From positions 1 to 64,000 of the forward strand of contig JBEBWT010000007.1 of NCBI GenBank assembly GCA_040392005.1: a DNA stretch of 64,000 bases, written 5' to 3'. This DNA is from DASRQK01 sp040392005. GTDB lineage: Bacteria; Bacteroidota; Bacteroidia; Sphingobacteriales; Sphingobacteriaceae. Below the pieces are notes generated by a model. It was not told where the DNA came from and searched no databases. It saw only the letters and a list, made by a program, of their open reading frames with translations. A program made the position numbers and the translations under genes. This document shows, one piece after another, positions 24,878 to 32,628 of this stretch (its first letter is position 1; every line of letters starts with the position of its first letter).

Positions 24878-27187
24878 CTATTCCTTATCGGATGGTTTCA
24901 ATCTCAATTTCAATAAACTATATACACCAATGGCGGAAATACTCAACACCACAATTTCAAACATCGTATCAAATCCCCTGAAATCGACCAGAATCACATT
25001 GACCACATTCTTCCCTTTGGCCAGGCGATACGCATTGTCCCCGTAAAATGAGCTGATCTCGTTATTCACCGGCTCATTCAGCACATGCAGGGCAGAAATG
25101 GCAATCACCAAACCAAATCCGACGGAGAGAATAGCATCCCTGAATTTGACCCGGTTATTGGCAAATTTGAGGAAGGACGGGAGCCGGAACAAGACCAGTA
25201 CAAACAACACCACGGTCAGCGTATCAATGGTAAACTGGGTCAATGCCAGATCCGGCGCGCTGTAAAACACAAAAAACAAACAGAGACAATAGCCCACCAC
25301 ACTGGATGCCACGACCGCCGTCAGACGGGAAGGGGTTGTCAGCGTCAGGAACACCCCCAGCACCATAACAAGTGACACGCCTATTTCATAGATTGTCACT
25401 GGGGAAACCCGGGCCATATCCAGCGGAATCAGGCCGATCTTAATCAATTTGTAAGCAACGACCGCTCCGGCAAAAGCAACGATGCGGAACAGATAGGAGC
25501 GCAAATATCCGTTGTGCCAGAACCCCGTAAACCTGGCGGATAACCGCAGAAAATAGCGGTTGAGGCTGCTGGTCAGGCGATAGGTGGAAAACCGTTGAAA
25601 ACCCAGAATCCAGTCCTGTTTCTTTTCGGTTGGTTTAAAAATAAAATATAGCACTGATCCCGCTCCCAGCGTAATCGCGCTGAGCAGCAACACCTCATTG
25701 AATCCGTGCCACAGTTTGAGCGGACTGTTGATCGGTTGCGCAGCAATCGCCTGGGCGGCCGGTTTCAGCAGACTGCCATCCACCAGCGAGGGGAAACTTC
25801 CAAAAACTACCCCCAAAACAGCCAGCAACAAGGGGGCCGTCCACATCAGCGGATGGGGCAGGTGCAGGCCGGAGTAACGTGCCGGCAATTTTCCCATAAA
25901 GGGGCGGATACCCGCCATAAAACCTCCGCAAAGCAGAAAAACATTGGTCAGCAGCGCCAATCCTGTAAGCACCGTAGCCCAAAGTTCTTTTTGATGGAGC
26001 GTTGCTTCATAAATCAGGTCTTTCCCGATAAAGCCAAAAGTCAGTGGGACTCCGGCGCTGGAAAGTGCCGCCAGCAATGCGGCAACAGCCACCGGCAACA
26101 GGACTTTCCGCAGACCGGACAACTGGGTAATATCCCTTGTTCCGGTCTCGTGATCGATGATTCCGGTCACCAAAAAGAGCGTTGCTTTGTACAGGGCGTG
26201 CACCAGAATAAATACGGTCGCAGCCAATAGGGACTCCCTGGTCCCCATTCCGATCAGGAAAACCATGACACCCAATGCCGAAATGGTGGTATAGGCCAGA
26301 ATGCTTTTCAGGTCCGTCCTGAATAAAGCCAGGAATGCCGCATACAACATGGTAATCCCTCCGATGATCATCAGTGGATAGGACCAGTAATCGGTACCCC
26401 CCAGTACCGGGAATAATCTCGCAAGCAGAAACACTCCGGCCTTGACCATCGTGGCCGAATGCAGATAGGCCGATACCGGTGTAGGGGCTTTCATCGCTTC
26501 CGGAAGCCAGAAATGGAAGGGGAACTGGGCCGATTTGGTCATGGCTCCGGCAAATACCAGAAACAGGATCAGCCCATACATCGCATGGTTTTTTATAAAC
26601 TCGTTGGACTGGACCATTTCCTGTATGGAATAAGTCCCGCTCAAATGTCCCATCAGGACCAAACCGGCCATTAGTAAAAATCCACCGCCGCCCGTGACAC
26701 CCAATGCCACCAGGGCACTCTTCCTCGAATCTGCCCGATCATTATTGAACCCGATCAGAAAAAAAGAGCTGATACTGGTGAGCTCCCAAAAAACAAACAG
26801 CAACAGAATATTGTCCGCAAGCACAAGCCCCAGCATAGAAGCCATAAACAGGCTCAGATAGGCAAAAAACCGATCAATATAAGGGTGTCCTTTCAGATAG
26901 GGGGCCGCGTACAAAAATACCAGCGAGCCGATTCCGGTGATCAGCATGGCAAACAACAGGGCCAGACCATCCAGGTAAAAATCCAGATTGAGTCCCAGGG
27001 ACGGTACCCAGGCCGCCGAAGTCCGGATCGTTTGCCCCGAAGAGATTTCCGGAATATAAGTCAGAAAATAAACAAATAATGCAATGGGCAGTAAACCCGC
27101 AAGCACTGATAGCCGGCCCCGGAAGTAGCGGCCAAATGGTATGAGAAGTATAGAAAAAACAAGTCCGGACAAGACCGCAAACAGCAT
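24878..27187 (-). CDS. mrpA: Na+/H+ antiporter subunit A
   Basis: A 769-residue polytopic protein, the largest Mrp subunit. The N-terminal two thirds resemble NuoL (FVFWELTSISSFFLIGF, FPFHFWLPEAMKAPTPVSAYLHSATMVKAG segments), and the last third carries the MbhE/NuoJ-like extension with ...APDLALTQFTIDTLTVVLFVL and VVNVILVDFRGFDTMFE, typical of MrpA C-termini. First gene of the operon mrpABCDEFG, all on the minus strand with gaps or overlaps under 20 bp. The 137 bp upstream to the divergent PhnA-like gene should hold the operon promoter; no perfect -33/-7 pair was found on this strand. Confidence 0.95.
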   Translation of the reverse strand: MLFAVLSGLVFSILLIPFGRYFRGRLSVLAGLLPIALFVYFLTYIPEISSGQTIRTSAAWVPSLGLNLDFYLDGLALLFAMLITGIGSLVFLYAAPYLKGHPYIDRFFAYLSLFMASMLGLVLADNILLLFVFWELTSISSFFLIGFNNDRADSRKSALVALGVTGGGGFLLMAGLVLMGHLSGTYSIQEMVQSNEFIKNHAMYGLILFLVFAGAMTKSAQFPFHFWLPEAMKAPTPVSAYLHSATMVKAGVFLLARLFPVLGGTDYWSYPLMIIGGITMLYAAFLALFRTDLKSILAYTTISALGVMVFLIGMGTRESLLAATVFILVHALYKATLFLVTGIIDHETGTRDITQLSGLRKVLLPVAVAALLAALSSAGVPLTFGFIGKDLIYEATLHQKELWATVLTGLALLTNVFLLCGGFMAGIRPFMGKLPARYSGLHLPHPLMWTAPLLLAVLGVVFGSFPSLVDGSLLKPAAQAIAAQPINSPLKLWHGFNEVLLLSAITLGAGSVLYFIFKPTEKKQDWILGFQRFSTYRLTSSLNRYFLRLSARFTGFWHNGYLRSYLFRIVAFAGAVVAYKLIKIGLIPLDMARVSPVTIYEIGVSLVMVLGVFLTLTTPSRLTAVVASSVVGYCLCLFFVFYSAPDLALTQFTIDTLTVVLFVLVLFRLPSFLKFANNRVKFRDAILSVGFGLVIAISALHVLNEPVNNEISSFYGDNAYRLAKGKNVVNVILVDFRGFDTMFEIVVLSISAIGVYSLLKLRLKPSDKE

Positions 27188-27241
27188 CTACATTTGTTGT
27201 TTAGTTCTGGAAAGCCACTAAATTATATAAATTTCCGGAGA

Positions 27242-27273
27242 TTTGTATTTAAAGTGCAAAAAAACTAAGTTTG
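27242..27273 (+). promoter_or_regulatory. Bacteroidota-type promoter of PhnA-like gene
   Basis: TTTG (27242-27245), a 20-bp spacer, and TAAGTTTG (27266-27273), both boxes matching the consensus. The start codon is about 50 bp downstream. Confidence 0.7.
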
Positions 27274-27324
27274 TCCCAGTTATCACCTTGTATTTCAGTT
27301 TTTTTCTAATAAAATTTTTATCGC

Positions 27325-27897
27325 ATGTACGAAAAGTTAATGGCCCGGAGCGGGGGTAAATGTGAATTGTGCCAAAAAGAGGGCGATTTATCTGTGTTTA
27401 ATGTGCTTCCTGAGAGTCATGGTCCGGGCGAAGTACTGATCTGCGGATCGCTTATTCCGCAGCTCGAAGGTTCGGAAGCATTGGAGCCGGCTGACTGGAC
27501 TTTCCTTCCGGAATCCATGTGGAGCGAGATCCCTGCCGTACAAGTTCTGTCCTGGCGGATGCTGAACCGCCTGAAGAATGAAAGCTGGGCTTCGGAAGCC
27601 CTGGATATCCTGTATCTGGATGAGGATACGCTCGCCTGGGCAAAAGACTGGTCCGGACCAGATGAGGTGGCCGCACCCACCGCAGCACACAAGGATGCTT
27701 TCGGAAATGTGCTACAAAACGGGGATTCGGTCGTGCTAACCAAAACCCTGGATGTCAAAGGCAGTTCCATCAGCGCCAAGCTGGGCACCGTAGTCCGCAA
27801 CATCCGTCTGGTGGAAGACAATCCGGAACAGATCGAAGGCCGGGTAGAGGGACAGCAGATCGTGATCCTCACCAAGTACCTGAAAAAACAAAATTAA
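27325..27897 (+). CDS. PhnA-like (YjdM) domain protein
   Basis: A 190-residue protein. The C-terminal about 75 residues (DAFGNVLQNGDSVVLTKTLDVKGSS ... QQIVILTKYLKKQ) are the PhnA domain, a small SH3-like barrel. The N-terminus has a CELC pair (residues about 13-16), but a second CxxC pair is absent: only a single Cys remains in VLICGSLIP, so the zinc ribbon looks incomplete. The family was named after the phosphonate operon but its real function is unknown. It has its own promoter and ends at a strong hairpin. Confidence 0.82.
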   Translation: MYEKLMARSGGKCELCQKEGDLSVFNVLPESHGPGEVLICGSLIPQLEGSEALEPADWTFLPESMWSEIPAVQVLSWRMLNRLKNESWASEALDILYLDEDTLAWAKDWSGPDEVAAPTAAHKDAFGNVLQNGDSVVLTKTLDVKGSSISAKLGTVVRNIRLVEDNPEQIEGRVEGQQIVILTKYLKKQN

Positions 27898-27909
27898 ATC
27901 CAAAAAGCC

Positions 27910-27947
27910 GTTGTTTCCGGAAAAACCCAGGTTTTTCCGGAAACAAC
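27910..27947. terminator. Bidirectional intrinsic terminator
   Basis: A perfect 18-bp inverted repeat (GTTGTTTCCGGAAAAACC and its complement) with a 2-nt centre, between the convergent PhnA-like gene and the lipoprotein gene at 27970. On the minus strand it is followed by a CTTTTT run; on the plus strand no T tract follows. Confidence 0.75.
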
Positions 27948-27969
27948 ATAGCGGGATAACTTCGTTTTA

Positions 27970-28356
27970 CTAATCCTCCCAAATTTTCGTTCCATACAAT
28001 ATCCTCACCTCAACCCGTCCGCTTTTATACTTGTTGAAGTCATTGGGGTCATTCAGATTCAGTTTGCTGCCATCACAATAATATTGGTGTTGATTGGTCG
28101 AACTAAAAACCGCACTTTGAATCTCGATAACTTCCTTGCCGTTGTATAGGTACAGGATTATACCGTTCGATTGGGGTCCTCCTTCCATTTTTTTAAATTC
28201 CTCGTTCAGCCAGCTAATGTTGGCGAGGGGATCCTTTACACCACAAACGGTATCCTTTAAGGTCTCTCCTTTCTGACATGCTCCAAGCATGAAAAGAATT
28301 ATTGAAAGCATCACATAATTTCGGATGCCCATTATCAAATCAATTTGTTTTTTCAT
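27970..28356 (-). CDS. Small lipoprotein, function unknown
   Basis: A 128-residue protein from the ATG at 28356 (MKKQIDLIMG). The signal is a lipoprotein type ending FMLGAC near residue 26, so it is anchored in a membrane facing the periplasm or outside. The rest (INEEFKK, GIILYLYNGKEVIEIQSAVF, YCDGSKLNLND) is a small beta-rich domain; a run of such proteins is common in Bacteroidota but I know no named family. It lies 52 bp below a hairpin on the same strand as the large lipoprotein gene upstream, so it is probably transcribed on its own. The longer frame upstream to 28464 runs through that hairpin and is unlikely to be coding. Confidence 0.7.
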   Translation of the reverse strand: MKKQIDLIMGIRNYVMLSIILFMLGACQKGETLKDTVCGVKDPLANISWLNEEFKKMEGGPQSNGIILYLYNGKEVIEIQSAVFSSTNQHQYYCDGSKLNLNDPNDFNKYKSGRVEVRILYGTKIWED

Positions 28357-28407
28357 CCCTATAATTTGTTTTTTGGTGGTGATGAAACCATCATGATAAT
28401 GAGTTTC

Positions 28408-28446
28408 AACGCAGGTTCGGTTTAAGTGGTAAACCGAACCTGCGTT
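28408..28446 (-). terminator. Hairpin, probable terminator of the 511-residue lipoprotein gene
   Basis: A perfect 16-bp inverted repeat (AACGCAGGTTCGGTTT and complement, 7-nt loop) about 50 bp after the stop codon of the upstream minus-strand gene. No T tract follows, so terminator function is likely but not certain. Confidence 0.6.
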
Positions 28447-28494
28447 ATTAAAAATCAAAAACAAATATACACAACAGATAATTTCTGCTTACAA

Positions 28495-30030
28495 TTAAAA
28501 ATTGATTATGACCGGATCTTCCCACTCATTCTGCCAGTGGATCCTGAAACCCGTATCGGTATTACCCGTATATTCCAATAATTTACCCAAAAACGACAAT
28601 TTAACATTGTTTCGGATAAACGTGCTGACAACCACTTCCCTCAGGAGCTCGTTGCCGGAATTATATGCTTTTAGTCTGTAAGTTACTTCCCTGGGCGCAT
28701 CCGGTTTGCCCAGAAATTGATTGAATTGAACGCCTGTTCCCTCATTAAAATCAGGGAAATACGTGATTTTTTCTTCCTGGTTTATCCAATCTGTATCCGG
28801 AAAAATCACTGGCCCATAAGGGAAAAACAGGGTTTTCTGCAATTTTTCGATCTCAATTTTATGGACCTCCGACAGACCCTGTGTATCTGTAAACCCGAAG
28901 CGTACCTGGCTGAAATAGCGTTCCATTTCCAGGTTCATGCTCAGATCTGCGCTGACCTGCAAATCCGGGATCAGGGTGCCATAGGCAATCGCATTTTGAT
29001 CCTGCATTTTCTGATAAATAAAAAATTCTCTGGCTCCGGTAGCCGATGCCGGAAAGATCAGTGGTTCATCTGAAAAATTCACCGTAAAACTTACAAAGTA
29101 ATTCCCATCCATCAACTTCAGGTTGATCTCTGGTGCCGCCTGATTAGAATCAATCGTTTGCTGTCCCGATTTTACAAGGCTGCTGTCGGTCGCATGGAAT
29201 ATATGATAATAAATAATTCCTGTTCCCAGATTGAGCGGTTCAATCTCTGGTCCGGAATAAACACCTGTCAGTGCAAAGTTATCTATTCTGAACGTTCCGG
29301 TCGAAGTATTGTAATTGGAGCCTTCTGGTCTTGATCCTTCTTTGACCACGATTTTAAAATGAATTGTTTTGTTATCTCCATCTGCAATCGTAATATTACT
29401 CAGGTCATATTCAAATGGATTCTTGCCTCCAATACTTGTAAATTGATTTTCCTCTGAAATCATTGTATATCCTCCCCCCTGATCCAGAGAATAGGATAGA
29501 GAAAAATCTTTTGGGCCTGTCCCGGAACTGGAAACATCAAAACGAAGGACATTCAACCGTTCCACATCCGGTAGCGGCATACTAAAAATCAGTTCATTAG
29601 CCCCTTTTACATTTAATGCTTTCCCTGCCTCATAGGGTTGGTATGCATAACCTGCTATATAGTCAATGAAATTACTGGTATTATGTGAAGTTACCGAAAC
29701 TCCGGCGCCCATCGTATCTACCCCAATATCCGGAACCAGACTTTCCTTATTAAAAGTCCACAGATATAGCCGCTGGATTTCTGCTGATATAGGTACGTTC
29801 CCGTTTGCTGCCTGCCGCCAGTGCGGATCATTCGCCAACCACCCCTTCCTGGAAGTGTTGGCCATGATGGGATTGATCCGGGTTTCAAAAGGATTGATCC
29901 GAAAAGTAATCGTTCGCCATACCTCATCCCCTGTTCCAATACCGATTTGTCCGTCCTTTTTGCAGCCAGACATGGTGCCAAACAGCAGCAATACCGCTAC
30001 TGTACAGCTCATCGCATCTTTCATTCTCAT
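28495..30030 (-). CDS. Large lipoprotein, fimbrillin/jellyroll-like, function unknown
   Basis: A 511-residue exported lipoprotein with lipobox MSGC near residue 22. Three regions are seen. Residues about 40-110 read like the N-terminal strand of a fimbrillin-type domain (TITFRINPFE, IQRLYLWTFNKESL). Residues about 150-260 look like a carbohydrate-binding-type jellyroll (LSYSLDQGGGYTMISEE and TGTFRIDNFALTGVYSG). Residues about 265-430 again resemble a fimbrillin-like or FimB/Mfa2-like sandwich (GNYFVSFTVNF, LEMERYFSQVRFGFTD). A jellyroll inside such a protein would be unusual. A surface or adhesin-like role is plausible, not shown. It stands alone, followed by a hairpin. Confidence 0.65.
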   Translation of the reverse strand: MRMKDAMSCTVAVLLLFGTMSGCKKDGQIGIGTGDEVWRTITFRINPFETRINPIMANTSRKGWLANDPHWRQAANGNVPISAEIQRLYLWTFNKESLVPDIGVDTMGAGVSVTSHNTSNFIDYIAGYAYQPYEAGKALNVKGANELIFSMPLPDVERLNVLRFDVSSSGTGPKDFSLSYSLDQGGGYTMISEENQFTSIGGKNPFEYDLSNITIADGDNKTIHFKIVVKEGSRPEGSNYNTSTGTFRIDNFALTGVYSGPEIEPLNLGTGIIYYHIFHATDSSLVKSGQQTIDSNQAAPEINLKLMDGNYFVSFTVNFSDEPLIFPASATGAREFFIYQKMQDQNAIAYGTLIPDLQVSADLSMNLEMERYFSQVRFGFTDTQGLSEVHKIEIEKLQKTLFFPYGPVIFPDTDWINQEEKITYFPDFNEGTGVQFNQFLGKPDAPREVTYRLKAYNSGNELLREVVVSTFIRNNVKLSFLGKLLEYTGNTDTGFRIHWQNEWEDPVIINF

Positions 30031-30128
30031 AATTCTTAGTTTTTTGTTTATAAAATATTACTAATAATAATTTACAACAAAATTACTAAAAATTAATTAT
30101 AAAGAAAAATATTAATCCAGAAGAATCA

Positions 30129-31172
30129 TTAACGAGGTTCAAATGTGTTCCAGCCCTGGGCTTTGACCGGATGCACAATGCCGGATCTGGAAATCAGCTC
30201 ACGTCCGTCCGTAGCATCCATAATATGTCCGATGATACTGATTTCCATAGAATTTTTCACCTTTTCATATTCCGATTGACTGACCGTAAAGAGCAGTTCA
30301 TAGTCTTCACCGCCACTTAAAGCACAGACCGTCGGATCCAGACCAAAATCCCGTGCGGTATCAAAAGTCATCGGATCGATGGGAATTTTTTCTTCATAAA
30401 TTTTACAGCCCTTATCTGATGCCTTACAGATGTGCAATATCTCCGAAGCCAGGCCGTCCGAGATATCGATCATGGAGGTGGGCTGAATGCTCATATCTTC
30501 AAGCAGAAGAACAATATCCCGCCTTGCTTCCGGTTTCAATTGCCTTTCAATAATATAATCCTTGCCTTCCAGGTCGGGTTGGATATTTGGATTTTCCAGA
30601 AAAATCTGCTTCTCCCTTTCCAGCAACTGCAATCCTACATACGCTCCACCCAGATCACCGGAAACACAGATAAGATCACCGGTTTGCGCACCGCTTCTAT
30701 ATACTACTTTCTCCTTGCAGGCAACACCTATGCTGGTCACACTAATCACCAGTCCCTGTGCGGATGAAGAAGTATCTCCTCCCACCAGGTCCACCTTATA
30801 TTTTTTACAGGCCAGTAAAGCACCCGCATAAATTTCTTCTACCGCTTCCACCGGAAATTTACTGGATAAACCGATAGAAAAAGTAATCTGGGTAGCCAAT
30901 CCATTCATTGCATAAATATCACTCAGATTGACCTGTACTGCCTTGTAACCCAGATGTTTGAGGGGTACATAGCGCAAATCAAAATGGATTCCCTCCAATA
31001 ACAGATCGGTAGAAACCAGTGTCTGCTTATCTTCAAAATCCAGTACGGCCGCATCATCGCCGATTCCCTTGATTGTTGATCCATTATTTATCTCAATCAT
31101 CTTTGTCAAATGATCGATCAAACCAAATTCTCCCAATTCCGATAGAGATGAAGTATCTTTATTTTCAAACAT
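30129..31172 (-). CDS. thiL: Thiamine-monophosphate kinase
   Basis: A 347-residue enzyme of the PurM/AIR-synthase-like superfamily that phosphorylates thiamine monophosphate to the active diphosphate. The family motifs are visible: GIGDDAAVL near residue 40, STDLLLEGIHF, the VGGDTSSS motif near residue 140, and LSGGEDYELLF in the C-terminal half. The length is normal. It follows nadA by 19 bp on the same strand, so a nadA-thiL operon is likely. Confidence 0.95.
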   Translation of the reverse strand: MFENKDTSSLSELGEFGLIDHLTKMIEINNGSTIKGIGDDAAVLDFEDKQTLVSTDLLLEGIHFDLRYVPLKHLGYKAVQVNLSDIYAMNGLATQITFSIGLSSKFPVEAVEEIYAGALLACKKYKVDLVGGDTSSSAQGLVISVTSIGVACKEKVVYRSGAQTGDLICVSGDLGGAYVGLQLLEREKQIFLENPNIQPDLEGKDYIIERQLKPEARRDIVLLLEDMSIQPTSMIDISDGLASEILHICKASDKGCKIYEEKIPIDPMTFDTARDFGLDPTVCALSGGEDYELLFTVSQSEYEKVKNSMEISIIGHIMDATDGRELISRSGIVHPVKAQGWNTFEPR

Positions 31173-31191
31173 AAGTTCTTACCTTGACAGA

Positions 31192-32187
31192 TTATAAACC
31201 ATATCGGGCTGAAATTTCCAGCATCCGTTCGATCGGTTTTCTAGCCCGTTCTATCAGATCCGCCGGCAGATCTACTTCCGGCAAATCATATTTCAAACAA
31301 TTGTACAACTTCTCCAGCGTATTGAGTTTCATATAAGGACAATCATTGCAGGCACAGGAATTATCCGGAGGAGCCGGAATGAACGTTTTGTGCGGACTGG
31401 CTTTCTGCATCTGGTAAATAATCCCGCTTTCAGTAGCTACAATAAAAGTATCTGCCTCATTTTCAATAGTATATTTCAGTAAACCAGAGGTAGATCCTAT
31501 ATAATCAGCCACTTCCAGAATATGGGGTTCACATTCCGGATGCGCAATAAACCGGGCAGTGGGGTATTGTTCCCTCAATGTACTGATCCGATCCCAGGAA
31601 AAAATCTCATGTACCATGCATGCACCGTTCCAAAGCACCATATCCCTGCCGGTTTTCTTTATAATATAGGCCCCAAGATTCTTGTCGGGACCAAAAATAA
31701 TCTTTTGATCAGGTGGCAGACTCTCCACGATCTGCACCGCATTGGTCGAAGTACAGACAATATCACTCAGCGCCTTCAACTCAGCCGTACAATTGACATA
31801 GGTGATCACCAGATGATCCGGATACAGCTCCTTGAATTTTGCAAAAAGATGGGGAGGACAACTATCTGACAACGAACAACCCGCATTCAGGTCAGGTAAT
31901 AATACCTTTTTATCGGGCGATAAAATCTTTGCCGTTTCAGCCATAAAATGAACGCCGGCAAATACAATGACATCTGCCTCGGTTGCCGCTGCCTGCTGGG
32001 ACAGACCCAAACTATCCCCCACATAATCCGCCAGATCCTGGATTTCAGACTGTTGATAATAATGAGCCAGCAAAACAGCATTTTTTTCCTTTTTAAGGCG
32101 TTTGATCTCCTCAATCAGATCCAGCGACGGATCGATCGGAGCATCCACAAATCCTTTTGTGTTCAGTTCAGCTATTAACGTTTCCAT
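31192..32187 (-). CDS. nadA: Quinolinate synthase
   Basis: A 331-residue iron-sulfur enzyme that condenses iminoaspartate with dihydroxyacetone phosphate to quinolinate, the second step of de novo NAD synthesis. The three cluster-binding cysteines are seen in LNAGCSLSDS, WNGACMVHEIF and CNDCPYMKL (near residues 105, 190 and 280). The substrate-binding LLAHYYQQSEIQDLADYVGDSL segment is present. Divergent from nadB, the first-step enzyme, across the candidate origin region. Confidence 0.96.
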   Translation of the reverse strand: METLIAELNTKGFVDAPIDPSLDLIEEIKRLKKEKNAVLLAHYYQQSEIQDLADYVGDSLGLSQQAAATEADVIVFAGVHFMAETAKILSPDKKVLLPDLNAGCSLSDSCPPHLFAKFKELYPDHLVITYVNCTAELKALSDIVCTSTNAVQIVESLPPDQKIIFGPDKNLGAYIIKKTGRDMVLWNGACMVHEIFSWDRISTLREQYPTARFIAHPECEPHILEVADYIGSTSGLLKYTIENEADTFIVATESGIIYQMQKASPHKTFIPAPPDNSCACNDCPYMKLNTLEKLYNCLKYDLPEVDLPADLIERARKPIERMLEISARYGL

Positions 32188-32212
32188 ATCCTGCTTTCAT
32201 TCTTTACCAATA

Positions 32213-32220
32213 CAAAAGTA
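32213..32220 (-). promoter_or_regulatory. -7 element of nadA promoter
   Basis: TACTTTTG on the minus strand, about 25 bp before the nadA ATG. No -33 box at the normal distance was found, so the match is partial. Confidence 0.35.
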
Positions 32221-32544
32221 ACCAATCTTTATGACATGCATTCCACAAATTCCACAGCCCAATAAATAATAAGTTTTTTATAAAATAGATATTATTGTTG
32301 TTTATTAGGATGTTGGTAATGTTAGAAAATTGTTTTCAAATAATTTGATTAAATGGTTGTTTTAGTTTTATTAACATTTTATTAACATGAATTTTATATT
32401 ATCAGGTTGAAATCCAGTCGTTTTTGTTTTTGCTGATTTTTCATTTCACATTTCGATGTAGAATACTTTCTGGTAAATATTTGTTAATATTGTGATGGAT
32501 TTATAGGTATAACTTTTATGAATCTGTGGAGGAATTTTATGGAT

Positions 32545-32553
32545 TGTGGATAA
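32545..32553 (-). other. DnaA box (perfect consensus)
   Basis: TGTGGATAA on the plus strand, the reverse complement of the consensus TTATCCACA. It faces the box at 32593 across 39 bp. Confidence 0.8.
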
Positions 32554-32592
32554 GTAAGACTTTCAAAAAGTTATTATCTATTTACTGACATC

Positions 32593-32601
32593 TTATCCAC
32601 A
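32593..32601 (+). other. DnaA box (perfect consensus)
   Basis: TTATCCACA on the plus strand, identical to the bacterial DnaA-box consensus. With the 32545 box it forms a 10-bp inverted repeat TGTGGATAAG ... CTTATCCACA. Confidence 0.8.
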
Positions 32602-32628
32602 GTTTTTACACCGCTTTTTTTGTTTATT

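Larger units (their letters stand above)
32188..32628. other. AT-rich nadA-nadB intergenic region, candidate chromosome origin (oriC)
   Basis: At about 440 bp this is the longest gene-free stretch in the window, strongly AT-rich, between divergent nadA and nadB. It holds two perfect DnaA boxes in inverted orientation (32545-32553 and 32593-32601) and an AT-rich run with a direct repeat TTATTAACAT twice (about 32368-32390) that could be the unwinding element. Two further perfect boxes lie inside nadB. Two parS-like sites lie about 6 kb away beside mnmG. Other contents: nadA and nadB promoters. Inference only; no function has been shown. Confidence 0.6.

Noticed and set aside
32221..32260. Two ATTCCACA copies on the left side of the nadA-nadB gap
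   Set aside because: They differ from the DnaA-box consensus at three positions and were not counted as boxes.
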